This document shows, piece after piece, positions 32,304 to 42,483 of a DNA stretch of 64,000 bases. The stretch is taken from NCBI RefSeq assembly GCF_021155775.2, contig NC_060236.1:10461087-10525086 (forward strand), in the 5' to 3' direction. Positions within the stretch are counted from its first letter, which is position 1; every line of letters starts with the position of its first letter. Source of the stretch: Neodiprion pinetum. Its lineage: Eukaryota > Arthropoda > Insecta > Hymenoptera > Diprionidae. Both the position numbers and the translations under genes were made by a program. A model generated the notes under the pieces. The model was given only the letters and a program-made list of their open reading frames with translations, was not told where the DNA came from and ran no database searches.

Positions 32304-33024
32304 ATGGAATACACCGTTTCAAAAATAATATTTTCGGCATACTTCATATACATTCTTTTGTACTAACTGACCAGATGGCGACACCGCAATAAGATGGGCT
32401 GGGAAAGTCGATGATGATGATGATCCGTAAACTTTAATGCGCAAGAATTTATTGTGGGGGAAGGTGTGGTTGGTATACATATGGATCGCGAGCCTATTCA
32501 ACACGTTGAATTGTTCTTATAGTTTTCCTATCGCGAACTTCAGTATCCATGGTACGTGAAACTTATAAAATCTACATCGAACGTGGTGGATCTAAATAAA
32601 ATCAGCCTCGTCTGTTGCCTGGGAACGCTGCCCACTAACAGTATGTTGGATCTGGAGGTTTGGTAGGAGTACAACGTGACGGGGGTAAGACGCGTACGGC
32701 TCGAGTATTCTGCTCGCGCTGAATGAGCAATTCGGAATATCTCCGTCTCCTCGAATCGTAAGTCTCATGAAACATGATGTGGTGCAATTCAACGAAATGC
32801 AGAAGACGATAATCGAGAGCATTCTACGAATGAAATGTCATGGGGGCGAATACAACAAATTTGAATTTGTGTGTGACGGATGAGCATAGTCAGCAAAAGC
32901 ATAGAAAAAGATATCTCAAGAATAGTATGCTCTCTCGGGGAAATATCAGCTGTTAGTCGGTGTCGCTGATGGCTTGGAAATTTGTTTCCCCCCACAGGTT
33001 CCATTGAAATTCCCGAAGCATTGC
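32304..33024. other. unassigned
   Basis: No named feature. One plus-strand stretch (about 32705-32880, containing LNEQFGISPSPRIVSLMKHD) stays open for about 58 codons and has coding-like composition, but matches nothing I know. It could be the remains of a gene upstream of the orphan Polinton-type gene. Confidence 0.35.
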
Positions 33025-33061
33025 AAATAAAAGCGAACGTGGCAGAAACCGAGTCGTCAGT
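33025..33061 (+). promoter_or_regulatory. promoter of the orphan Polinton-type gene
   Basis: AAATAAAAG at 33025-33033 and TCAGT at 33057-33061 have TATA-initiator spacing. The ATG is at 33112. Confidence 0.5.
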
Positions 33062-33111
33062 CTTGCATCAATATTCATACACGAAAAATTAACACTGTTC
33101 CAACTTGCAAT

Positions 33112-33900
33112 ATGGAGATGATCATGGACATTCAAAGTTTCGTTCGCCCCGACGATAAATTTATTCTGAAGGAACTTTGCATCATAAACATAAACGCATT
33201 GGGTTTGAGTCGCATCCTTTTCGAACCACCGCACGCTTGGACAGATCTGCCGGCTGGACACAAAGCTACTGAGGCTTGGCTAACACACAATTTTCATGGG
33301 ATACCATGGAATGCGGGACTCGAACCTTATGCTGAGGTGCAGAAAGTTGTAACAAAGGCTGTTAAATATGCATGCTACGTATATGTCAAAGGTGAGGAGA
33401 AGAAACGGTGGCTGACGAAGATCGTTGACGGTGCAAAACAAGTAGTAAACATGGAAGATCCACACATTTCACCACCACCACTGGAAAAACTGAAACATAT
33501 GGAAGAAGCGGGTTGGTGCGATGATTATCATGGAAATGTTTCAACGGGATACAACTGTGCCTTCGAAAATGTTCAGCGGTTGAAGAAGTGGTCTGTAAAG
33601 GAGTGCATGGGGTCTCTCGCGAAATCGTTCTGTCTATTCAACGAATTGGGCGGTTTAAAGAAAATGAGGACTGAAAACATCGCCAATTTGCCAAGGGAAT
33701 TGATTCTTACGTTCGCATCAAATTCAATCGACGCGGTGTGGGATAAGCTGCCAGAGAATATGCAAATGGACGCCAACATCGCCGGCCACCGCACATTTTC
33801 CCTACATTATAAGTCAACTGATTCCGGTAGTCATGCGTTCAATAGTTCAACTTCCATTGTTAAAGATTGTCTGCAATGCTGCTATACGACAAAATGTTAA
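33112..33900 (+). CDS. orphan homologue of the Polinton 16868 protein, intact, 262 aa
   Basis: It starts MEMIMDIQSFVRPDDKFILK and shares with the Polinton protein at 16868-17464 the blocks DIQ-x-F, LKEL-x-I, PP-x-x-W, HNFHGIPWNAG (HGLPW there), VYVKGEEK-x-x-WL-x-KIV, and a later C-x-x-H / CAFENVQRLKKW segment. About 80 extra C-terminal residues are present (ANLPRELILTFASNSIDAVW and onward) with several cysteines at the end. No terminal repeats or other Polinton genes lie next to it. The frame is unbroken, while most genes of the full Polinton are dead, and it has its own TATA and initiator. It is either a surviving fragment of a second, diverged Polinton or a retained host copy. Function unknown. 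Confidence 0.65.
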   Translation: MEMIMDIQSFVRPDDKFILKELCIININALGLSRILFEPPHAWTDLPAGHKATEAWLTHNFHGIPWNAGLEPYAEVQKVVTKAVKYACYVYVKGEEKKRWLTKIVDGAKQVVNMEDPHISPPPLEKLKHMEEAGWCDDYHGNVSTGYNCAFENVQRLKKWSVKECMGSLAKSFCLFNELGGLKKMRTENIANLPRELILTFASNSIDAVWDKLPENMQMDANIAGHRTFSLHYKSTDSGSHAFNSSTSIVKDCLQCCYTTKC

Positions 33901-33982
33901 TTTTACGCGTGGAAAAAAGAGATATTAATAGAATTTATTGTGGTGATGTATATATACTGGGTGTCCCATTTTAATCTTACAT

Positions 33983-34645
33983 CTAAATTATCTCGAAAAA
34001 TATTGCTCTGATCAAATTTTGTTTGGAACAAAAGTTTTAGAGTTCAAAGGGGGACGTTCAAAAAAAATTTTGTTGAAGGTCCCAAATTTACAATAGCGAC
34101 GCTACGATGGCTGACATGGTTTTTTTTAAGGGAAACCTAACTTTTTTTTATGACAAAACAATGCATTGCATTGAAACTAACAACTTTTGTAAGAAACATT
34201 TTTCGATTCAGATTGTGGTTTTCATGTTGGAACTCCATTTTTGACTATTTAGCGCTTGGGTTGTTTGGGTTTGTTTGGGTTTGTTTGGGTTCGTTTGGGT
34301 TTGTTTGGGTTTGTTTGGGTTCGTTTGGGTTTATTTGGGTTTGTTTGGGTTTTGTATGGTACCTTCCGGACAGCGCTAAATAGTCAAAAATGGAGTTCCA
34401 ACATGAAAACCACAATCTGAATCGAAAAATGTTTCTTACAAAAGTTGTTAGTTTCAATGCAATGCAATGTTTTGTCATAAAAAAAAGTTAGGTTTCCCTT
34501 AAAAAAAACCATGTCAGCCATCGTAGCGTCGCTATTGTAAATTTGGGACCTTCAACAAAATTTTTTTTGAACGTCCCCCTCTGAACTCTAAAACTTTTGT
34601 TTCAAACAAAATTTGATCAGAGCAATATTTTTCGAGATAATTTAG
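33983..34645. repeat. foldback element, 274-bp inverted arms
   Basis: 33983-34256 and 34372-34645 are near-perfect reverse complements. Both arms contain the same open frame (MTKQCIALKL, MTKHCIALKL). The transcript would form a very long hairpin. The left flank carries TACTGGGTGTCCCATTTTAA, a sequence common at insect MITE-like ends. No matching right flank or target duplication was found. Confidence 0.85.
34257..34371. repeat. minisatellite loop, about ten units of TTTGTTTGGG
   Basis: About ten tandem copies of a 10-bp unit with rare changes (TTCGTTTGGG, TTTATTTGGG), filling the loop of the foldback. Confidence 0.9.
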
Positions 34646-34649
34646 AATA

Positions 34650-35990
34650 TATATGAGATTTTTCATTTACACTATATAAAAGGTATATACAAAAAATATC
34701 GTTGGCTGTAGAATAATAACAATATTAAATGTACGCGATAGAATTAGACAAAACTACCGTCTCATTCCGAGTGTAAGTCAACTTCTAATTTTTAGAAAGT
34801 ATTTTAGGATGTATTTCTAAGTTGCCCGAACATAATACGGGTCCGCGTATAAGACGGATGCGATGTTGACAGTTGCTGTCAATGACAAAAAGCCTTGGCA
34901 TACATTCGGAGCAATACGGTATTTTGACATATTCGTGCTCTCTGTTTCCATTCGTAATGTTCAGTTGCAGGGCTCAATCTTGCTTGTCATAAATAAGGTA
35001 CAGGAATGTGTCCACTTTAATACCCATAACACATAGTAGATATAAATAAATATACACAGAACTATATCAATTGATCGAATGTCAAAGAATGTTCATGAAC
35101 GGTTCACCATCGCGTGACGCGAATAATAAAACAACCGCAATATGATCAACATCGAATGCACTTGCGTATCTACGCCGTGTTGCCACTGTCAGGTTTGTAT
35201 CCTTGAAACATGTTGTAACCAAGGGGTTGCATGACTTCGGGTGGCCTAAGCGGTTTGCTGGGCGCGGCGAGCAGCCTGCTCCAAGCTCTGCAGGTCTTTA
35301 CCGACCAGACCCACATCCCGGAAGTGACGCCGACTACGAGAAAGAGAAACAATCTCAAGAAGACGACCTATATATATATATATATTGAAACGTTTCGAGT
35401 TTGCACGCTTTCGCCAATGAGACGTACAGTTTATTCGCGGGCTTTGTTTCGCCAAAACTACACACGCTATGTGTGATATTTAGCGCATACTCGAATGATA
35501 TATTTGTTTTGAGAGTTTCCTGTCTCTGGAATAGAGCTGCAGGATTCGGTCTCTCGACACGGAAGGAAGGTGGAGAAGGATGACTTGTTAATTGTATGAT
35601 TAACTCCGGGAACAGCCCGAATAGTTTGACCATTCCAACTTGGTTTTTCGAGATAGCCTCAGAATTTGTTTTCTCACCATCATGTGCACAGGCACGAGTG
35701 GAATAGACCCATCATCATAGGCCGTGTAAACGGTTGCGGGTGAAACTTGATCTGTGAGTATGAAGCACGCACAGATAGATCGCTCTGAGAGGTTGACTCG
35801 TGATGCGAAATTATTTATTTCGGGAAAGGAAATATAGCAATTATACGTCAATGTTTTGTTCCCGTGAGGCGGGATAAGAGACAGGATGAAAGGTTGTGAA
35901 CTTATTCTTCTGGTAATCTCTAAGAGATTTTCGATAATTTAGGAAGGGATAGTTCTTCCTTATTTGCTCTGATATTAGTGAAGTTTGCCT
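34650..35990. other. unassigned
   Basis: No recognised gene. There is a (TA)n tract at about 35369-35384. A GC-richer patch at 35220-35345 has short frames on both strands, none with a domain. Confidence 0.4.
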
Positions 35991-35995
35991 GCGGC

Positions 35996-36370
35996 AAGAC
36001 TGACTATTAATTGCGTGATAGCGTGTTGGTCAGAGGGATGGTATTTGATTATTCTGGATCGCTGACTAGTCGGTTTTGGTGATGGATAATGATTCGTTTA
36101 GTGGGAACTAAGACAGAATATTATTCGTGTGCTGGTACGGTAGTCGGACGGACTTGGATGGTAGTTCGGTTTACCTATGGGTAGACTCAATATTATTTAT
36201 GTGATAGCCTGGTCGTCAGAGGGACGATATTTGATAATGAGGAATCGTCGCTGACAGTTGATTTTGATATTGTAATTATTCGTTTAGATAGTACTGAAAC
36301 AGAATATTACGTGAGTGATAGCACAGTAGTCAGAAGGACTTTGATAGTGATTCAGTTTGCGTATGGCAAG
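35996..36370. repeat. degenerate tandem repeat, two units of about 187 bp
   Basis: Shared landmarks in order: AATATTA, GTGATAGC, GGTCAGAGGGA / CGTCAGAGGGAC, GATATTTGAT, ATTCGTTTAG, ACAGAATATTA, GTAGTCAGA/GTAGTCGGA, and CAGTTTGCGTATGG / CGGTTTACCTATGG. The two copies are substantially diverged. Confidence 0.6.
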
Positions 36371-37055
36371 ACTGGATATTACTAGCGTGGTCGTTAAAGG
36401 CAAGCGGATTTTACGCAAATGTACCTTCACCTGTATTAAGACTTTCAGTCGCTATGACCATGACTCTCTACGGGTTCAGGTGTCCTACCTACGGGTCAGG
36501 GGATTGTGAGACGATCACCGTATCTGAGCTATGAGGTCAGACGCAATGCTGTTCTTCACTCAGACACGGCTCCCTGGTACCTAAGGGGTTTATTTTATTG
36601 AAAACAAATAGGATTTATTAGTACGCTGAATGGCCTCCTTTGATGGGAAGTGGTGTTGAGGAATCCTTGCGCGGGTACTCCACGTCTCCTGATCGTGGGT
36701 CCTTGGTGTCCGGCTCCTCGTGGATGTGGGAAGTATGGGTCTTCTCGTGGAAGTCTTCGATGATCTATCCTGGCGGTTGCTCAATAGGTGATAGATTGCT
36801 AGATTCGCATTTGCGCTCGTCTTATATACTCATATTGTCTAGTTACGCCGTTTTCGCGGATAGAGATTGGTCGCGTTCCCTGAAGAAGGGGTACGGTAAA
36901 TCGTGTGATTTGATTGGGTTCCCGGTGTGTGGCGGGGTTATCGAGTGGACAGTTAGATTTGGCTTGGGTTTACCAAGCAAAATATTAGGGGGCACGCGCT
37001 GAACCCCAGGTGTCGGTACGCCAGCCAGGCGTCCCGTCACCATAAATATATATAT
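36371..37055. other. unassigned, ending in an (AT)n tract
   Basis: No gene recognised. It contains a TATATAC box near 36824 and ends in AAATATATATAT, the insertion site of the following LTR. Confidence 0.35.
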
Positions 37056-37235
37056 TGTGACGAGGATCTTTCCCGCTCCTTGGTCACTCGGAGAAAATGA
37101 CTGAGAACTTACCGTGTGCACACTAAATCGGCGTCCGCGAGGTATCCTGGACCTAAAACAAGATCGCGAAATTTGTTGGGCGCCTGGCGTGATCAACACG
37201 CCTCGAAATCGGTAATGCGATATACCGCGACCATA

Positions 37236-38555
37236 GAGGTGTGTTCAAAAAGTAAGGTGACTTTTCTAATTTCGCGGGCTATGTTCGTTCGATCTTCGAT
37301 TTTTTTTTATGTTATGTTGGTACACTTGTCCCGAACATCTGTACACAGTTTCAAGTGTATAGCATGTTTAGTTTGTTTTTGACAGATACAAAGGTGAGAC
37401 GTATTTTGGTGTGCTCGGCGATTTTTTGCTATCAAGAAAAATGGATCAAAGAATTTGCATCAAATTTTGTGTAAAAAATGGAATTAAGTGCTCCAAAACA
37501 CTTGAAATGTTGACAGTGGCATACGGTGAGTCTACTCTTAGTAAAAAAAACGTTTATAAGTGGTACAAGCTCTTCCAAGATGGCCGAGAAGATGCCAATG
37601 ACGAACCTCGCTCTGGACGCCCCAGCACGTCAACAACAGATGAAAACGTTGAAGCAGTGAAGAAAATTGTTTTGGAAAATCGTCGAATCACTATCAGAGA
37701 AGTTGCTGAGGATGTTGGCATATCGGTTGGCTCGTGCCATGAAATTTTTTCGGATGTTTTGGGTATGAGACGTGTGTCAGCGAAGTTTGTTCCGAAACTG
37801 CTTAATTTTCACCAGAAGAATCGTCGCATGAGCATCGCTCAGGAGCTGTTGAATGACGTCAATGATGATCCTGATTTACTCAAAAGGGTCATAACTGGTG
37901 ACGAATCATGGGTATATGGTTATGACATCGAAACCAAAGTCCAATCGTCCCAGTGGAAGAGCCCAGGAGAGCCAAGACCGAAAAACGCACGCCAAGTTCG
38001 ATCAAATGTCAAGGTTTTGCTCACTGTTTTCTTCGATTACCGTGGCGTAGTGTATCAGGAGTTCTTACCAAAAGGTCGTACGGTCAATAAAGAGTATTAC
38101 CTTGAAGTTATGCGCCGTTTGCGAGAAGCAATACGAAGGAAACGTCCGGAATTGTGGAAAAACAATTCGTGGCTTTTGCATCACGATAATGCACCTGCTC
38201 ACTCATCGTTGCTTGTGAGAGGTTTTTTGACCAAAAACAACACCACAATCATGCCTCAGCCACCATATTCACCGGATTTGGCCCCATGCGACTTTTTCCT
38301 GTTCCCAAAACTGAAGAGACCTATGAAAGGACGGAGATTTGCAACGATTGAGGAGATAAAGACTGCATCGCTGGAAGAGCTCAAAGCTATACCAGAAAGT
38401 GCTTATCAGAAGTGCTTTGAGGATTGGAAAAAGCGTTGGCACAAGTGTATTATATCTGAGGGGGATTACTTTGAAGGGGACAACATAAATATTGATGAAT
38501 AAATAAATAGTTTTTCATAAAAATATAAAGTCACCTTACTTTTTGAACACACCTC
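37236..38555 (+). mobile_element. mariner element, 1,320 bp, apparently intact
   Basis: Terminal inverted repeats GAGGTGTGTTCAAAAAGTAA, continuing GGTGACTTT, match for 29 bp at both ends. TA target duplications are at 37234-37235 and 38556-38557. The paralogous LTR gives the empty site (GAGTATATGGTCGCG near 53034). Confidence 0.96.
37441..38502 (+). CDS. mariner transposase, D,D34D, intact
   Basis: 353 codons from ATG 37441, the normal family length. The N-terminal part has two helix-turn-helix regions (KTLEMLTVAYGESTLSKKNV, ITIREVAEDVGISVG). Catalytic residues are in TGDESWVYGYD, HHDNAPAHSS and YSPDLAPCDFFLF, with 34 residues between the last two Asp. No stop or frameshift. An upstream in-frame ATG at 37411 is possible, but MDQRICIKF fits the family start. 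It acts in the nucleus as a dimer, cutting at the TIRs and inserting at TA. Given perfect inner repeats and an open frame, it may be active or very recently active. Confidence 0.95.
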   Translation: MDQRICIKFCVKNGIKCSKTLEMLTVAYGESTLSKKNVYKWYKLFQDGREDANDEPRSGRPSTSTTDENVEAVKKIVLENRRITIREVAEDVGISVGSCHEIFSDVLGMRRVSAKFVPKLLNFHQKNRRMSIAQELLNDVNDDPDLLKRVITGDESWVYGYDIETKVQSSQWKSPGEPRPKNARQVRSNVKVLLTVFFDYRGVVYQEFLPKGRTVNKEYYLEVMRRLREAIRRKRPELWKNNSWLLHHDNAPAHSSLLVRGFLTKNNTTIMPQPPYSPDLAPCDFFLFPKLKRPMKGRRFATIEEIKTASLEELKAIPESAYQKCFEDWKKRWHKCIISEGDYFEGDNINIDE

Positions 38556-40436
38556 TATACTCAATAGCTCAGTACCGCAGAGAGGGGAGGGGTAATTTTT
38601 GGGTAGAGAGAGATACAGCACACGTACGCCAACACGGGGTTTGGCCAAGGTAACAGAAAATTCCAATAATATATTTCTAGCCAGCGATAATACAAAAATA
38701 AAAATAATAATACTGGGAAAGTAGTTCTCCGCGATTCCAATTACAAATACAGCGAAATAATAACCCGTAAGTCGCTAGGCGCGATTCAAAATTAAAAACT
38801 TAGGTTTAACAAAAAAAAGAAAGAACAAAAAAAAAGTTTACTAAATCTAGAAGACCTCTACGGCCTACGTGCGCTAGTCGCTGTCTTAATAATAACCGCT
38901 AATGTACAAAAACCAAAAACAAAATAGGACCCGATACGCTGCCCGCGATCGTCCTCTACGGAATGGCGCTAATCGCCAACTTAATAATAAACTCCTCGAC
39001 GGAAACGGAACCGAATTCCCGGCCGACGCTGTCTGCGATCGGTTATAAATCAAACAAGAAAAAAACAAAGAAATGAAATTGCTTATGCCTACGGGCGCTA
39101 ATCGCCACCTTATCACTAACCACTAAGGCAAAAGTTCAAACGAAAAAGAGGCTCGTCGCGTCACCCGCGTCTATCCTCTACAAAAGAAAATCCTAATTGA
39201 CGCGCATCCGAGCTCAACTTTCTCCGCGACGTCGGGACTCGGCTCGCGAATTCGAACGCTCCCCTTTCGACGGCTCGCGACCTACACAAGAAATGAGATT
39301 GTATCGTACAGAGTTAACGTGACCGTGTGTAACGGAATTTGGTTAAACTCAAATTCGAGACAATAGTGTCTCGCCTCAACACGTGGCTCGACTCGACCTC
39401 CTCGATCACTCGAAATTGGCTCTACTTTATTACGTGCAACTCAGGCTACGGTCACCAAGCAGATTTATCTGCTAAAGAATTTCGAGTACTTTCGTTAACG
39501 CAATTCCTCGATGGCTATCCGTTTCTCGGAAAGCCTTTATTTAATATCTCTCAAAATTCTCTCGCAAGAATATTAGCAGCGCTTACCGCTCCACATCCAG
39601 AATAGGAAGTCTCCTACTCCCTCGTGACACTTCACGGCCATCGTCCTCGCAACCCCACGAAACTTTTCTTACGCAACGATCAAAATAAAAACCTTGAACC
39701 CGCAAAACTCAATTACACCTACTGGTCAGTTGCCGGAACTAGATTGATCTCAGATGGCCGATCGGCCGCAACGCCGATCTCGTCACGCTAATCCTTAGTG
39801 CCGTCATCACCCTAAGAATGCGCAACAATCGATCTGTCATCGATTTTGGAGATTGCGCAACTCGGCGCGCACCTGTCGTCGCTACGCGGCACAGAACTTA
39901 AGGCTAGATCGCGATGTCGTCTTCCGCACAGCTCTACGGGGTCCTGGGGTTGGGCAGGGTGGTGCTCCCTCGTCGCTAGCTGGTCTCTTGCGGTTGTCTC
40001 GGTTGGGCGTAGGCGGGATGAGCGAGGAGACTGCGGCGCGCCGGCCGCCGGCGGGAATCGCGTCCACCTTGGGTTCCCGCGCTGCAGGGATCTGCATTGT
40101 CTCCCCCTCCGCAGCCTCGGTATCCTTCCCGCGAGATCTCCGCGGTTTCTCCTTGCCTCGAAATATCTTCGGCGTCGGAGTTGATCGTTGGCTGGTAGCC
40201 GGTGTACTCGAAAAAAAAAAAAAATAAAAACAAGGGCCTGCAATATCTTGTTCGTAATTCGCTATTTCGTCCCTGTCGAAGCCCGGGTGCGCGACTCCAG
40301 TTCTGGCGCTCTCTATGATTATTTCGCGACTCGATTTCTGAAACCCTTGTTCCTGGATTCCGCCCAGGGTTCAGGGAATACCTTGTAACGGGCAGGCCTA
40401 CCCGAAATGCCACGTCACAATATAATATATATATAT

Positions 40437-40651
40437 TGTTACAAAGGGTGAAATCACCCGTTTTGTCCCCTTTTTCATGATCTAGTAGTCATCATAGATA
40501 AAAGACGTTTATAAACCTCTTATGTCTTCCAAAAGAATAAGGTTGCTGCGTCAACCTTCATTATTGTAAAAACAGTCTATCTCGACACTTTAAAAGGAGA
40601 GCTTCGTCACTAAATAAATCCTTTTTCTCTCTCAATTTTCCGCTTCGTCAT

Positions 40652-40652
<1 letters not shown>
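40437..40652 (+). repeat. LTR of the dNK retrotransposon family, variant, plus strand
   Basis: It starts TGTTACAAAGGGTGAAATCA and follows the A/B LTR closely up to TGTAAAAACAGTCT, then differs. It is flanked by (AT)n on both sides. It may be a distinct subfamily or a truncated LTR. Confidence 0.7.

Positions 40653-40702
<50 letters not shown>
40653..40702. repeat. (AT)n microsatellite
   Basis: About 24 AT dinucleotides directly abutting the LTR that starts at 40703. Confidence 0.95.
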
Positions 40703-40705
<3 letters not shown>

Positions 40706-40980
40706 AACGATTTAGGCGTTACGTTAATAAAATATGGATCCGCGAGTTTACTTATTATCAAATCAAAGGCGTGAACAAAAATATCGTGATAAATGCTTTT
40801 AATGCAATATACGTGTTTCTTGTTTAAAGTCTGAAACAAGACTGTTTTTACAATAATATCGGTTGGCGCAGCAACCTTATTCTTTTTAAAGACATAAGAG
40901 GTTTATAAACGTCTTTTATCTATGCTGACTACTAGATCATTAAAGAGGGGGCAAAACGGGTGATTTCACCCTTTGTAACA
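40703..40980 (-). repeat. 3' LTR of copy A
   Basis: Reads TGTTACAAAGGGTGAAATC ... CCTAAATCGTTACA on the minus strand. Nearly identical to 45013-45290. Confidence 0.93.
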
Positions 40981-40996
40981 CTACTCCCCCCCGAGG
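40981..40996 (-). other. polypurine tract of copy A
   Basis: On the minus strand CCTCGGGGGGGAGTAG directly precedes the 3' LTR. The same tract lies at 45291-45306 before the copy B LTR. Confidence 0.7.
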
Positions 40997-41956
40997 AAAA
41001 GAGTCGTCCCGATTCGGGAAAGATAAAACAATTATAAAAGTATTCTAGTAGTCAGTGCTCAAAGGTGAGTTTGAGCTGTGGCTCTAAAAATTTAAGAACT
41101 CCCTTTTTTACTATCTGGCATTTGCCCACAGTCTCAAGGTAAACCACAGAAAACCTTGAGCAGATAGTTGAGCGTTAAATAATCTCAAAAATTTATGTGC
41201 CATGTTTTATAAAGGTTAGTGTTATTAAGTGTTATGTGGCTTCATGAATTCAAAGTTATCCGCAACGGCCCAGATTGATGTCGGGAAGAAATTTAATCTT
41301 CTTCATGAGGGATCCCTTCGAAACAGGTTCGGATGAAAACATCGAACCGAGAACCGACAATTCCAGGACCAAATAAGATAAAAACAGACTTCTCTTCATA
41401 GGAAATGAGGAAATCGTGGGGTGACTGAATCCAGAGCTTCTTCTGAGACAGCACACCCTAGAGTTTGGAGGACAAATGTGAGTGGTGGTATAACAATTCA
41501 AATTCACTAAGTGAATTTGAGAGAATACTTGAATAAAATAAATGAAATATGTATTCAAAAGAAAAGAAACGATCTTATCTGAATCATTTCTGCATCCTTC
41601 TTCAAAATAAAACCACCAGTCATCCTCAGGAATCGGGGAAAAATTGGATGGGAAAAGGCTGTGTCAAGTAACCTGAAAAGTACTCACAAAAACTTGACAC
41701 TTAAGGTTAATAAAATGTGAAAATCAAGCAATCGCTCATCGACCTCGAAAAATAATCGTGGCTCTTTTCACATTATTCCTTAAACCAAAGCCTATCCGAC
41801 ACAAAACTCGATTCTGAAGAAGAAATTTCTAGAAAGAAACAACCGAAGAAAACAAATTTCAAATTGATTAGCAACGCAGAAATAACAAATCATTATAAGA
41901 AAAGTAGTCGTTAAAGACAGTTCTTTTCCAAGGCATTTTTTAATTTTTTTTAAAAA

Positions 41957-42421
41957 ATGGATACACAAGAGCATACTTCCATGAATGCGGCTATGTTAAT
42001 AAAAGTATTCCTTTTCGAAAATTCGGACGAACTTAGCGAAATAGAAAATTCTGATTATTTTAACTCTCTATGGAGAGAGTTGTCCTGCGGCCAACTAAAC
42101 GCCGTTTCCGAAAAAGGAAGAAGCGGCTTCTTATGCCAAAGCTGCTTTGAGTCACAGTGAGTACATCATATCGAATAACACAAATAAATTATAAGAAAAT
42201 AATTTTTGTTTCAATCATTTCTTTTTAGTTCTAAACCCGAATTTCTTCTACAAGAAGTCTCTCTTCATCTGACCTTTCTCAAAGAAAAAGTGCTTTGTCG
42301 CTCATGCAAACAGAGTCTTTTTGACATAGTAAAGAAAACGGAAGGATGCGAGGGATGTGATAATGTAAAGGAAGAAATTAAGAAGATTTTAAATATTATT
42401 CGCCTTTTCCCGTTAATGTAG
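41957..42421 (+). CDS. antisense two-exon paired-cysteine protein, copy A
   Basis: It lies on the strand opposite to gag-pol-dNK. Exon 1 is 41957-42156 and exon 2 is 42229-42421. The intron has GTGAGT and TTTTTAG borders in phase 2. The joined frame is 131 codons. Exon 1 starts MDTQEHTSMN and ends SGFLCQSCFES. Exon 2 carries LHLTFLKEKVLCRSCKQSL and KTEGCEGCDNV. The three Cys-x2-Cys pairs suggest a small zinc-binding protein. The same architecture, intron position and phase occur in copies B and C. The host sense genes are deleted or broken, yet this frame stays open. No homologue comes to mind and the function is unknown. Expression from the LTR acting on both strands, or from a local promoter, is inference. 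Confidence 0.75.
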
Positions 42422-42483
42422 TTTAATGTAGTTTTTTTTTTTTTTTTTAAGAATAAAATTCTTTCAATATTAAATTCAAAGGT

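Larger units (their letters stand above)
37056..40419 (-). mobile_element. solo long LTR (gypsy family E), minus strand, split by a mariner
   Basis: On the minus strand it starts TGTGACGTGGCATTTCGGG (40419) and ends CTCGTCACA (37056). Without the mariner it is about 2,040 bp. It is the reverse complement of the LTRs at 51286-53218 and 53239-55262 (for example the AGGCGCCCAACAAAT-type block near the 3' end). ATAT flanks both ends (37052-37055 and 40420-40423), a possible 4-bp duplication within (AT)n. Confidence 0.85.

Noticed and set aside
34150..34478. Two mirror-image 77-codon frames with Phe/Trp/Val/Cys-Leu-Gly repeats
   Set aside because: They are produced by the inverted arms and the 10-bp minisatellite loop of the foldback. 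No protein evidence.
35170..35640. Overlapping frames around a GC-rich patch, considered as a gene remnant
   Set aside because: Frames are short, on both strands, and include the (TA)n tract. No domain or splice support.
39812..40413. Long GC-rich open frames on both strands in the minus LTR (up to 145 codons)
   Set aside because: Several overlapping frames on both strands are typical of GC-rich sequence. Only one frame is shared among LTR copies, and it is reported as a low-interest finding, not as a gene.
40653..40702. Possible CRISPR-like or functional repeat array
   Set aside because: Plain (AT)n microsatellite. No spaced repeats of CRISPR type exist anywhere in the window, and the genome is eukaryotic.
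41256..41558. Minus-strand 100-codon frame in the 3' region of copy A, possible env remnant
   Set aside because: The equivalent region of copy B does not keep the frame, and no signal peptide or transmembrane pattern of an envelope is convincing.
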